In this document: positions 47,400-61,496 of the stretch, one piece after another
Layout: each line of letters opens with the position of its first letter
Numbering within the stretch: the stretch's first letter is position 1
Source of the DNA: Cristatella mucedo
Lineage: Eukaryota; Bryozoa; Phylactolaemata; Cristatellidae
Direction: 5' to 3'
Length of the DNA stretch: 64,000 nucleotides
NCBI GenBank assembly: GCA_009760855.2
Contig: WPIO01000018.1
Coordinates: 6,032,501-6,096,500 of the forward strand
Notes under the pieces: model-generated
What the model was told of the DNA's origin: nothing
Database searches by the model: none
The model's input: the letters and a program-made list of their open reading frames with translations, nothing else
Translations under genes and position numbers: made by a program

Positions 47400-48355
47400 A
47401 GCGAAGTAACAGACTCTGCATCTGCCACCTTTGCAGCCACTTAGTCGGGTGTGGCCAATTCAGAGACAAGGATCAACTTGTAAAAAGGATTATAGGATAA
47501 CAATAATCAAGCGAAATTATTTAGCACCTTGTAGTTTGTTCGCACAGCAGAGAGCCAGCCGATGCCCAACACCGACAGTTTATTACCAACGCACGGAGCC
47601 GAAGAGCGCACGGCTCCCTTCGGCCCCTGCTCTCACACGACTCCTCTCCCCTGGTTGACTCCGATGACTCCTCGACCACAACGGTGCACCGGCCGACCCT
47701 GATGGTGAATCCACCATCTGGCCACCTGCTGGTTACCGGCCAGTGTCCATGCCACATCACAGGCGGACCACAGCAGTGCACCGGCCCCTCACGGCGGTGC
47801 TTCTAACAGCTCACCAGTAGCTTATCAGAGGAGCCTGCATACAATACATGCATACATACGAACTACACACCTCAAGAGAACCGGCTCCTTGTTGTCACTT
47901 AGCGTGCGCTAGAAAGTAGGCGTGTGCAATTGGTTAGCGATAGCGCGTACGATTTCAGGATGCATAAGCACACAAAGGAAAATTCACATGACGACGGAGC
48001 GAAGGATGTCAAAAACATCTTCGGCCTCCTTTTAGAGCTTTTAAAGATACGAGATGTCGTGATATCTGTCGGGAGAGAGAGAGAGGTTTTTTGCTAAGGG
48101 AGCCCGGCAGCTGGGGCAAAGGGCTCCAACGGATTTGAAGTTGTTTAGTGGCTAACAAGGACATACTTGGGTCGTGGTATTGGATAGCGGTAACGCTGCC
48201 GTGTTGCTAAGGAAAATACAACAATTTATTGAAGCAAAAGTGTAACAGTGGCTGAGTCAGAAATCATTGCTTCACATATCTGGGGACAATGGAAAAAACG
48301 AAACCTCGGGTATATTTTCACGCTTAACGCAGATCAAGGAGCAGTTTAATACAAA
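47400..48355. other. Intergenic, nothing recognised
   Basis: No recognisable gene, transposon or RNA. A short GAGAGAGAGAGG at about 48072 is the only simple repeat. Confidence 0.55.
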
Positions 48356-48361
48356 TGTCTG

Positions 48362-48540
<179 letters not shown>

Positions 48541-48544
48541 TATA

Positions 48545-51131
<2,587 letters not shown>

Positions 51132-51139
51132 AATATGTA

Positions 51140-52075
51140 TATATGCATGTATCTCCGTATGTGACTCCACAAAGCCGCAAAGATCAAGTAGGTGTTAGGC
51201 ATGAGAATTTTTTAGAGCCCACTCCCAGCCAAAACGGCTTTCGGTATGCATTCGGTAGCCAGCAAACGTCATCTCAAGCAAAAAAGAGAAAGTGAGAAGC
51301 ATGGCTGAGTTAGGAGCGAAGTTAAGAGAAGTGAGGGGCATAGAAGTAGCAGCTCAGAAGAGCTGAACAGGATGCGCCATAGTTGGCAGCAGGAGAATTT
51401 ATGTCGTTGCGTAAGAATTTGGAAAGTGAGTTCCACAATCTAGAACCTGCAGAGAAAAAGCTTCTGTCGCCAATGGCCTTTAAGCAAAGGAATCGATCGG
51501 CTAATTTATTGCCCATAGAGGAAACCTGAGGGAAGCAGAGGCTGAAACTAGTGCAGCTGTTCAGCTAGTTATGAAGGAGTCAAACCGTTGCAAGCCATAG
51601 TGGGCAGCGTAAGAACTGTATTCTGTATCCGACGATCATCCGGAAGCCACCGAAGCTCCTTCAGCAAAGGAGACGTATGGTCAAACCTCTGGGATTTTTT
51701 AACTAGCCTTGCAGCCATATTCCTCAACAGCTGCACTGGTGTAGGGGCTTTTTCAGTAGCCCAGCCAAAATAAAATTGCTATAATCTAGCCGAGACAGAA
51801 CAAAGGGGCTAGTTAAATGCTTTGCACGCTTGCAAAGTAGACAGTCCCTAATCTTAGGTAGAGATCGGACATGATGGCTAGCTTCGGAGGCAGTCTTCTT
51901 AATTAAACTTTCAAAATGTAGGCAACTTTCAAAGGCGATACCTAAATTCCGTGTACGCAGTAACAGTCGCACAATATTATCACCCTTTAGAAGAGCAAAT
52001 ATTTCTAGTCCAGCAGCACGCTTGGGTTGTCCTATGAGTAGCGGTTCCATTTTATTGTTTAGTTGAAGGAAATTT
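51140..52075 (-). mobile_element. LINE-B 3' portion: RT C-terminus and 3' UTR
   Basis: Minus strand. It codes NLGIAFESCLHFESLIKK, then VLSRLDYSNFILAGLLKK, a classic CR1/L2-type RT C-terminal block (FVLSRLDYCNSLLAGLP). It then gives GDRSFFSAGSRLWNSLSKFLR and the 3' UTR ending in TTTGTGGAGTCACATACGGAGATACAT. Frames are interrupted. Confidence 0.88.
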
Positions 52076-52079
52076 TCCG

Positions 52080-52320
52080 ACGTCCAGGATCAAATGTCTG
52101 CAATGCCAATTATTACTGTTGCTAGTCGCCGCAGCAGATTCCGACGTCTTAAATCACAAATACGTCTGAGTACCATGAACATAAAAATTACAGCCGACTC
52201 CACGGGCTCGAGAGTAGCTTTTCCGCGTCCATTATTTGTCCCTGATTGAAGAGCTCCAGGACGTTTGATGACACGTATAGCAAATCTTACCAGACCGAAA
52301 TCGGAAATAAATCTGGGGCT
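52080..52320. other. Intergenic, nothing recognised
   Basis: Short stretch between LINE-B and repeat D without recognisable content. Confidence 0.5.
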
Positions 52321-52730
52321 ACTTAAGCCAGCAGAGAGGTGAACTCAATTTTCAAATTTCACTACGATATGCGAATTAACGGCAGAGTTATGGAATTTAA
52401 AATGTGCAAAGCTACACTGAAAATGAAGATTTTTAAAAGTCACAAGCATACACCTCAACAAGCTTCGCGCAGATACATCGATCTACCAAGTTTCAACAAG
52501 CTGGAATACAAGTCGCACGCGACGCTGAGATTTGGCGTAGATTTATTATTTGTAGACATTCTACTTCCAGTTTGCATCCTGCTAGACTTGGTTTGCACGA
52601 TCATTTTTTCTTCTACGCGGAGGTAGTCAGAAGTTCCGATCTCATTTCTAAAAATGCTGTCTTTTGAAAGTTACCATAATCGAATACTCAATTTTCAGAC
52701 CAATTTTATAAGTATTTCTCGACTTTACCC
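52320..52730 (+). repeat. Dispersed repeat D, copy 2
   Basis: Same blocks in the same order as 31480-31870 (see that entry). The second copy supports an unclassified interspersed family. Confidence 0.65.
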
Positions 52731-52734
52731 CAGA

Positions 52735-53650
52735 AGAGAGACGCTGGTTGATGTAAAACCTGATTAGAAAGTACTGATGATAAGTAGAGCGGAGAAAGAA
52801 AGCGAAGGGACCTAAAAGTGAGTAGCAGAAGTCGTCGATACGCTGCCTCGCGTCGAGCCAGCGCCGCTCGGCGAGAAATGGTGTGGATTATGATAGCGCT
52901 ACTACCGGAAGCGGAAGGAGGCACGGGCAGTCAGTCGATGTTCTATCTTTTTAATACTTCGAGTATCAGTGCGGCATCAGTAAAATAGAAAGGTCTGTCA
53001 CCAGTCAGCGAACAGAGCGATGTTCAGCTCAGCATCGAAGTAGCTACGAAAAAGCTGCGCCAGCATTAGGACTCGAGCGTCGCACCGCTGCGAACGCGCA
53101 TCCGGCGGAGAGCGAGCGAGCGTGCGCCGAATGCAGCAGAATTTACCGTGACGGACCGCGCGGCTGCCATTCAGTATAAGTAACAATGCGGCGTGGGCGA
53201 ACGATGTATTTCATGCTGCCTCGAAGTAGAAAGTGACGGGACAAAACGTTAGTTCACATAAACCTTACTGGTTCAGGTAGCGGTATAACGCGTTAAATAA
53301 GTACAGACCTTGAAGTTCGTGACGTAGGAAACCGTAAAGACGGAACGTTCGAAAGTTACGAAAGCAGCGCTCTCAGCAATCCCAAACTCGCGAAGCGCAA
53401 ATAATGGCCTGCCCGGTACACCCGGTACGGCAGGCAACTTCAGACTCATTTCAAGCTCACAGCAACTCAAAGGTCAAGGTCAGATGATTGACTCGCCGAC
53501 CGGGCGACCGCCAAAGAGCGTTGCTTCGGTGGTCAGGTGGTTCCCTGTTATGCCGACCGGGTTGGAAAGTCGTATGCACTTCGGGCTGAATGAATAAATA
53601 TCGCGCGCCGCCGCTCGCACGCCTGCTTATCGCGGCCATTTCCCGAAGTC
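52735..53650. other. Intergenic, nothing recognised
   Basis: No recognisable gene. A pair CCCGGTACACCCGGTACGGCAGG near 53413 is a minor direct repeat. Confidence 0.55.
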
Positions 53651-53654
53651 GTCT

Positions 53655-53800
53655 TGAGTTGGTTTGGTCTAGCGGTCAAGGTGCTCGCCCGCGACTAAGG
53701 TCTGGCTGAGGTCGTGGGCTCGAGCCCCGAGGCGTATGTGCGAAGCGCCTGAATAGAGATTAAGTTCTCTTGGGGCGCCATATGAATGAATTATAATTAT
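53655..53800 (+). mobile_element. SINE-A, best forward copy
   Basis: A tRNA-like head with A-box TGGTCTAGCGG and B-box GGGCTCGAGCCCC (RNA polymerase III promoter) is joined to a 3' part GAAGCGCCTGAATAGAGATT, AAGTTCTCTTGGGGCGCC and an AT-rich tail (TGAATGAATTATAATTAT). The 3' part is the LINE-A terminal hairpin, so LINE-A is the likely partner for mobilisation. It is not a functional tRNA: there is no anticodon stem or acceptor pairing that I can draw. Confidence 0.88.
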
Positions 53801-53937
53801 ACTTGAGTTCAAAGTCAGTGGCCCAGTTCAAAGTTCGCGGCGTTGCATTGCAGTACGCTTCTCGAATCACCTCAGCTCCTGAGACCGGCGAAACATTCCT
53901 TTTTCTCGTCAAAGGAAAAGCGACGCAATGAGCTGCA

Positions 53938-53967
53938 CGAGCGCTCCGCGCGCGCGCGGAGCGCTCG
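53938..53967. repeat. Perfect 30-bp palindrome
   Basis: Arm CGAGCGCTCCGCGCG is followed with no spacer by its exact reverse complement. It is centred on an alternating (CG)n core. Confidence 0.95.
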
Positions 53968-53969
53968 CC

Positions 53970-54703
53970 GATCCGTCGCGTCCGACGCACACCATCTCTC
54001 GCCTCTCGATGCGTCGTTTCCATCTCACACACTCTGCGTGCACGACCGTCACGAGACTCGCTCCTCTCTGGGGCCAGCTTATTTGTCCTGAAGAGTTGCG
54101 CGCCTAATTCGTCGGAAAGAACGCTAAACCAGAGACATGTTCGTTCGATGCGATGCCTTCGTCTGCCCAGCTACCTGGCTCATTACATCCGGGTCGCTCC
54201 TATCCGCTGCGGCCGGGTCCAGGTCCAGGCTACCGTTTCGACCTGCTCCGTCCCGTGTGCTTTTTTCATTAGATGTTCGGCTTGGTGGACGTAGTTCCAG
54301 CGACGGTTCAGAATTACCAAATATAGCTCAGTTAGCGATTTAATCGTTGAATCGCAATGTGAATGCATTTTGAATTGCAGCGTAGAGCAGAGTGCAATTT
54401 TGAAAGAAGAGCCATTTCGTTGCTCGTTACACCGAGTTTTGTCGCAGCGGGCAGGTTGCTTGAGCTTCACGATCCAGGTCTTGTGTTCGGGGCCTGAAGC
54501 ATAATGTTCTTTACTGCCCTCTGCAAGCGGAGGGGGGATGCTAGGGCTCTCCTGTCTCTACGAAAAAGAGGCCGTTTATTCATTCAAGCTTCGCTTGTAT
54601 CGCTACGTCGGAGTCAGCAGCAAGGCTCCAGATCGGGTGGCTTTTTTTCTGGCCGATACGGTCGGCTCCTGCTTAGCTGAAGTTTACATGACAGCGTTTT
54701 TCC

Positions 54704-54738
<35 letters not shown>

Positions 54739-54915
54739 ATATTTATAGTAGGAATATTTTCAAGTTACACTTAATTCGATCGCATAGGATGATGGCTGCT
54801 AATATTCTAACACAAAAAGTGCATAGCCCAATAATGCGATAGAAAGATATATTATCAAGCTAAATAAAAAGTGAATGTAAAAGTGAGCTAATCGTCAAAG
54901 CAGTGGCATCTTTAT
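53970..54915. other. Intergenic, nothing recognised
   Basis: Contains a (TA)n tract at about 54703-54736. No gene or transposon recognised. Confidence 0.55.
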
Positions 54916-54919
54916 GTGC

Positions 54920-55075
54920 CAGGGGTCTTAGCTCAAGGGTCAGGTGCTCGCTCTTCACGACCCAGGTCGTAGGTTCGAGTCCTGCAATGGGCGATTCTGT
55001 ATTGCCCAATGCAATAAATGATGATAGACGTTGGAGTCTTCTGCCACCATATAAACGAGGCTGCTGAATCAGCTA
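54920..55075 (+). repeat. SINE-B, best forward copy
   Basis: tRNA-like head with A-box-like TTAGCTCAAGGG and B-box TAGGTTCGAGTCC, then GCAATGGGCGATTCTGTATTGCCC and the common 3' end ATAAACGAGGCTGCTGAATCAGCT. At least five other copies in the window share this end. Confidence 0.75.
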
Positions 55076-55079
55076 ACAT

Positions 55080-56195
55080 TTAATGTTTCGCATTTTTAGA
55101 GCTTTCGATTTCTTTGTTTATGCTTATGCGATTGTATGTTTTCCTATTAGAAGCCATAGTCAGCGATCATCTCGCGACTCTCGTGTCTCCTGGAAGCTCC
55201 TTTTAAACCGCCGTAAAGCATGCAATAAGAAACATCTGAATACATGAAATGTTAATAACGCAATGAAAATAATAAAATAGCTTTCGAGCACCCAAAAAGA
55301 GAAGAAGAAAGAGAAAAAAGAGCACAAGCACGTGCTGTGTTCTTAGGGAGAAGTAGCTCTAAGAAATACACATTCGCAAGTGGTTACTCTTTAACGAGCG
55401 GAACACAGCGCCAAGCAGTAGCTACCGAGAGCTCTCGCGTGTGTGCATGTGTGTGTGTGTGTGTGTGTGTGCATATGTGTGTTTGTCTCTGTTATAGGGC
55501 AGCCGGCCTGATATACTACGTCCACGGTAATCAGGGTACTTAGGTACGTCAGGGAGGGGCCACTTCTGATTAGTAGCAGTACCGGGTCGCTCGGGTAACG
55601 TCCAAAGGCTTCGAGCGCCACCACACGTTGCTATGTGGTGGCTTGTTCCGGAAACATGTGTAGTGTTATTGCCCTGTTGTAATGTCATACTTTGTTATGA
55701 TGTCATGCTTTATTGTTGCACCGATCGAATTGCGATCTTGAGATCAAGGGGAAATGCGGTTAATTTGTGAAATTAGTGGTTTATGGGTCAATAGCATTTG
55801 TTTCGTTGTCATTCCCCCTATAGCCAGTTTATGTCTTGGAGTGATTTATGACCCAGTAGAGATTATGAAACCGCCGTTTGTTGTTGCGATTAGTGGCAGA
55901 GATATTAAAGTAGCGGGCGGCAGAGTGACGTCGAGGACGCCGGGCAGGCCGGGTGGCGTACTGGCCCGCTGCGGCGTCCATGTGAATGAACTTCTTTGAG
56001 CACGATTCAATGTTCTGCGAGGTGCCATGTACCTGCCGTTTGGAAAATTTCAAACTACAACATGTACATACATCTCGTGGGCCACTGCAGCCGTCAGCCG
56101 CCATCAGTATGCATTACTCAGAAAATATTCTTGCCACTCTTCTATTCAGTTATGAGGCTCTCAGTCGTTAAATGCTCACGTCAGGTTCTGACTCT
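55080..56195. other. Intergenic, nothing recognised
   Basis: Includes a short (GT)n at about 55446-55470. No gene recognised. Part of it could be a leader or LTR of the neighbouring gypsy remnant, but no matching second LTR was found by eye. Confidence 0.5.
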
Positions 56196-56199
56196 ATGT

Positions 56200-56445
56200 A
56201 ATGTATCTTTGTCTGTAACTCCTCAAAGCCACAAAGACTACGTGGTTGTTTTGCAGGAGAGTCTTGTATAGGGCACTCACAGCCTAAGCGGCTTTCGGTA
56301 CGCATTCGGTAGCCAAAAGACTTTGTCTCACGCAACAAAGTGAGAGTGAGCAGCAGAGCAGAGTCAGGAGAGCAGTCGTTGCGTAAGAATCGTGGAAATG
56401 AGTTCCACAGTCCAGGACCTGCAGAGACAAAGCTTCTGTCGCCAA
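56200..56445 (-). mobile_element. LINE-B 3' fragment
   Basis: In reverse: GGCGACAGAAGCTTTGTCTCTGCAGGTCCTGGACTGTGGAAC (the GDRSF.SAG..LWN coding end), then 3' UTR with TTTGAGGAGTTACAGACAAAGA. It abuts the gypsy remnant. Confidence 0.8.
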
Positions 56446-58610
56446 CGTTTCTGCACTAGCTATCCACTAGAGAGCTATGGACCAGCTGCTGTTGGGATTA
56501 AATGATATTCTGTATTATCAAGATGACATATTTATAATGGGAGAGACCGGGTCTCACACATCTTACAAATTTCGAAGCGGTTTTGAAGAAGCTGAAGGCT
56601 GCTAGCTTAAAAATTAGTCGTGGAAAGTTCGCATTTTTGCAACCCTCAATTGTTTACCTGGGACGCAGGATGGACAAGCACGGCATGCACCCCACTAGCG
56701 ACAAAGTTAAAACAATCAAAGCAGCATCTACACCACGAGACGTTGGTGAACTAAGATCTTTCCTGAGTCTAGTGCAGTAGTACCACAAGTTCTTGCCAGA
56801 TCTGGCGACCATCTTGCAGCCCCCACACTGTAAAAACTACAGAAAAAGCACCAAGACTGTGTATGGACGACTATTTATGACGAGGCTTTTGCTAAAATAA
56901 AAGCTCTGCTGTCGACAGAGCTAGTGTTACAATCATATTGTGCGAGCCTGCAATTGGTACTGTCGAGCAATACTTCGGCTTATGGATTTGGGGCGGTGCT
57001 GTCTCACAAACGTCCAAACGGTGATAAGTGGCCAATAGCTTTCTCTTCACGTAGCCACAGCAGCAGCGAGAGAAATTACTCTCATATCGATCGAGAGACA
57101 CTATCACCGATCTCCGGTAGCCTCCGCTTCCATGTTTATCTTTACGGGAGAGCGTTTATCCTGAAAAGTGACCACAAGCCACTCATGACCATCCCGGGGC
57201 TTAGGAAAGGCATCCGTCCATAGCAGGGATGCGAATGCAACGGTTGACGGCCGTATTGTCGGCATAAACTTATGACGTTGAGTATGAATTATCCGAGGGT
57301 CATGCAAACGCAGAAGCCATGTCTTGACTAAATAAACCTTGCCGAGTCAAGGATCGCCAGCAGATGAGACTTTTTCACGTTTCACAGTTTGCATACCTAC
57401 CTGTAACATTTGAAGACTTACATGAACAGCTGCTGCCAGCGCCAACCCTAATGAAGGCCCACTGGATGGCAATAAAGGGATGGCCGAAACGTCGTCGTGC
57501 CCCGAATCTTGATGTATACGACAAGTTTCCGCCACGAGCTGTCGACACTAAATGGTTGCTTGTTTGGAGGCACCAGGCTAATAATACTTAATAAACTTTG
57601 AGAAAAGATGCTCACGGAACTTCATGAAAGCCAAATTGATATTGTTCGAATGAAAGTAACAGTAAAAAATTTTGGCCTAACATCGATGCTGAAATCGAGG
57701 CATTGTGTAGAGCATGCCAACACTGCAACTCCATCCAACCCACACCCATGGACGACCCCGGAGAGTCCATGGCAACGCGTACACGTATACTTTGCTGGGC
57801 CTATGGACAATCACCTTTTCTCGATAGCAGTCTACGCTTTCAAAGTGGCCTGAAGTATTCGCCGTGCAAAGCGCCACGTCGCAGACCACAATATCAATGC
57901 TATGAACGACGTTAGCTAGCCAGGGACTGCCACTTGTCGTTGTCAGCGACAATGGTCCACAGTTTCGCTCAGCTGAATTTGCTGCCTTCATGCAGAGCGA
58001 TGGCATAGAGCATATGCTTACTGGCCCCTACGAGCCGCAGAGCAACGGGCTGGCTGAGAGGTTTGTGCAAGCGTTCAAGCGATCCTACGCAGCATCTACT
58101 GGGACGGTACAGACGCGGATTGACAAATATTTGCTAAAATACCGGTACAAAGACTTCCGGACGTCATCCGACACTTGGTCACCTGGCCCAGTGGCGGCCA
58201 GTCGTGGGCACTGTGTATGTATGTCATACAAGCAGGAGCTGACGTGACAGTATGCCATGCAGATCAGCTTCGAAAGAGGACTGTAATGCCCTAAAAAACC
58301 AGATGCCTAGCAACACTTCATTTAAAGGCACTAAACTACAATAATGTGCCGCTCTAGCCATGCCAACAATTGCATGCATCACGTGTGCTTGCACCGCCTG
58401 CAGCAGTTGCCGAAACGTCGGTGACCGAAAGGACGCATGGCGAGGCAGGTACTTCCACCACTGAGGCACAGCCGCCGGATACCGAGTTGGCTACGAGAAC
58501 AGAAAGTTACCCAGTCACGGTGAGTGTCCAGATATTCCGTGAGATCCACCAAGGGCAAACGGCTAGCTCAATTTTTAGGACTTTGACGCGAAGCACATTT
58601 TCGTAAAGAG
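56446..58610 (+). mobile_element. Ty3/gypsy LTR retrotransposon pol remnant
   Basis: Decayed pol pieces in order on the + strand, in different frames. An RT core with a YQDDIFIMG box lies near 56515-56545, and the RT thumb at 56583-56780 (YLGRRMDKHGMHP; STPRDVGELRSFLSLVQ). RNase H is at 56924-57223 (SNTSAYGFGAVLSHK; HIDRETL; SDHKPL). The integrase core is at about 57930-58110 (VVSDNGPQFRSAEF; PYEPQSNGLAERFVQAF). Stops and frameshifts separate them, and gag, protease and LTRs were not recognised. The order RT-RNase H-integrase and the motifs are those of Ty3/gypsy, not Copia. Confidence 0.88.
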
Positions 58611-58611
58611 G

Positions 58612-59860
58612 AAAGATCTGTATGTATACATATTATGTTAGGTGCTATATCTATTTTATCTTATTAGTTTACCTTTATATAGCACCGGCGCTTGTGTGCA
58701 GTTTACACATCGGGGTTTGCAGGTTACACCTTTGGGTATTCGTATGCCCGAACCGGCAATATTCGCGTTGCAGGCGAGCACCAGTCTTAAGTCATTTCGG
58801 AGGCACATTGCATAGACAGCTGGTGTCCTCCCCCGAAAACATAAAAGCTGCGAGACATCACGCTTCTCAGTAGAAGCCCACTCGTATGCAAGATGCCCAG
58901 AGTGACGGAGATTCGGTTCTCTGAGGCGCCGTACAAGCATCTTATTAATATTGTGAATGCGCTGCTAAAGTGTGGCTGCCCTCCTTGGCGAAGCCAGTTG
59001 CAGGTGCTGGACCATTGGATTGAACGGAAATTGTATGAAATTCATTGCTCCGATTCTCCCAAGGCAGCAACATGCCGATAGGATATCCAGGGCTCAAGAT
59101 CCATCGGCGAAGCCAGTATGAGGGTTGCACAACAGATGCCCACCCATAAGAAATACCTCCAGCACGGAGCGCCTGCATTATTAGAGTCAGCATAGCAGTC
59201 TCGGTATCAAAACAATCACTTACGGGAATACTAGAGCACAACGCACGCCCGGTCTAAACCTCAAAATTAGCTTGTACACACCGAGAAAAGATATAGGGGC
59301 TGGTTTAACTGGCTTCCAGTTGCTCAGCCGCCGCCGGTATGAGTAACCTAGCTAAGTGGTTGAGACAGCAAATTTATTATGAAACAATCTCTCTGAAATC
59401 TCAGTCTTCATACCGTAACCGCAGTTCTAGCTATTAAAGTAAAGGTGATGTTGTGATCAGTGTATTCTTCGAGCATGCTGATGAGACGAGCAAGCAACAG
59501 CTCCCTTTGCTTCGTCGCTGTAATCTGGAAAAGCAAAGAGCATGGAGTTCCGCGAGAAGTTTTCTCAAAGTTTTATTACGATGAACTGTCCAATACATTG
59601 TAGTTCACTCTTCAATACCAACGGCCGAGTTGTGAATGAGATTACATCGGCACAGTCGCACCCTCTTCCGGCGCTTAGCACGATTTCGTGTTCGGCGTCC
59701 TCCGATGCACCCAGAGCTGTAGAAATTTATGCAGGTGCTTGTGCAGAGAGCGGAGGCAGCAGTTGCGATCTGTTTCGCGTGATGGTGTAGCAAAAGTATG
59801 TCCGAGCTCCCATGAAAACTAGCGTCGGCGCCTGTCAAACTGCCTCTCCAGCGAACCCGT
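58612..59860. other. Region upstream of BABAM1-like gene
   Basis: Contains a decayed LINE-A-type 3' hairpin (about 58890-58955: GGAGATTCGGTTCTCTGAGGCGCC, then TTATTAATATT). The last 300 bp before the ATG is moderately CpG-containing and presumably holds the BABAM1-like promoter and leader. No TATA box or clear motif was recognised. Confidence 0.5.
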
Positions 59861-59864
59861 GCAC

Positions 59865-60116
59865 ATGTCGTTGCACATTTCGGCGAGCGAGGCAGACGAT
59901 TCCGAATGCATGGCGCAGAACAGTACAGGACCTTCTGAGACCGCTCAGCACGAACGGTCTGCCGCAGCAAGCTCACAATCGTCGAACGGCGTATCTGGCA
60001 TAGCACCACATCTGGCTGCAGCCGATCAGGCTCGCGAGCCGGAGCCTCGAGTCGACGATGGTCAAGGATGCAGGGTCAAGTCGGTATATCCGAGGGTAAA
60101 CTGCCCCGAGAAAATA
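59865..60116 (+). CDS. BABAM1: BABAM1-like exon 1
   Basis: Codes 84 residues from [12 protein letters not shown] to [10 protein letters not shown]. The donor AAAATA|GTAAGT is a strong consensus. An earlier GT (CCGAGG|GTAAAC) lies 21 nt upstream in the same phase but would remove VNCPEKI, the best conserved part. Confidence 0.85.
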
Positions 60117-61408
60117 GTAAGTGGCATCGCGTTTGAGTGTCTTGCACGAAACCGCGGCTGCAGCACGTGCACGGACTTGACTCGAGGCCGCGGCACCGCC
60201 GCGCCCTGTCTCTTTTGCCCTCTTTTGCCCGAGATTCATCCTGACCATCCAGTGTTGGGGCCTCTTGCATGCGATCTCTGCTGCAAAGCCATGGTCGTAT
60301 GCGTTCGTTCGGGTGCACTGTCCTCTGATGGCAGCTGCTGGTATTACGGCTCTTGGCCGTCTGCATTGTCCGCTTGTGGGTCCACGTTGCAACATTTGTC
60401 GCTTGACAGAACGTCTAGAACAGTTTTTTTTTGTCGTGCCCGCAGTGTTTTTAGAATGCTCCGACTGTCTGGGGCTCCTCGGAACTCGCTGTGTAAGACT
60501 ATTAGTAATAGTAATAAGTTATTTCAGTACCTTTTAAAAGCTATTTCATGTACTTGACACGGAACCGAAGTGTGTCGACTGGTTAGTGATTACATGCACA
60601 GTGTCAGAATGTAAAAGCACGCAACCTACTGTGCGCTGCAGATGCTGTGAAGACAGGTGAGTTTATAGCTTCTCTTGAGCTGTCGTCAGCTGGCAGTCGC
60701 ACGGGAGTTCCAGGGGTGGGCGAACTCAAACTGAAAGGACGGTCTCGAAACGATTTGAGATTGGTTAGAATCACAGACAAGTAGCTAGCCTCAAAAGAGT
60801 GGGTTGTACGATGTGGAACATTATGTGGCGATATTTCAGACTTGGAGGCCGGACCAAGGAGAATATTGGGACCTACAAGTGAGGGACAGAGTCTTGTGAA
60901 GTCGATACACTACTTAATGGGGTGCCAGTCCAGGTCAGTAAGAAGTGGCGTAATGTGACAGTTGCAAGGTTGGCAGCAAGCCTAGCGGTCGAGCTGTGCA
61001 CCAACTTTATGTATCTTGTTAGCACAAGCAGGAAGACCTTCAAGATGTGTTACAGAAGTGTAGATTTGATGTAACTAATGTATGCATGGACCATCTTGGT
61101 TGTGGTATCCTGGTCTCAGCAGGTCCGAATTTCTACAGTTGTACATAGCTGAATGTAGGCAGACTCGACTGTTGAGTTGATGTAGTCATGTAAGGAAAGG
61201 TTTTTCCAAAAAGGACATCGCGATTGCATGCAGATGCAATGGGAGATAGGCTGACCAAGCGACTTTTCAGGGTTAGGCTGTCCAGTTTCTGAGTATCATG
61301 AGGCTTGGCCATAGCAAGTAAGTTGGCTTTGTCATTTAACTTGTGAAAGTTTGCTACCATCCAAGTGCAAATGTTAGCAATACTTGTTGCAATGGAGTTA
61401 TGAGGGAA

Positions 61409-61496
<88 letters not shown>

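Noticed and set aside
53655-53800. tRNA gene
   Set aside because: A- and B-boxes are present, but there is no cloverleaf, and the 3' half is the LINE-A tail; it is a SINE.
56446-58610. Intact retroelement or host-domesticated pol gene
   Set aside because: Frames are broken by many stops and shifts, and no single frame covers a domain completely.
60061-60101. Alternative donor GAGG|GTAAAC as the end of BABAM1-like exon 1
   Set aside because: It would delete VNCPEKI, the family signature; the GTAAGT donor 21 nt later is stronger and fits the family.
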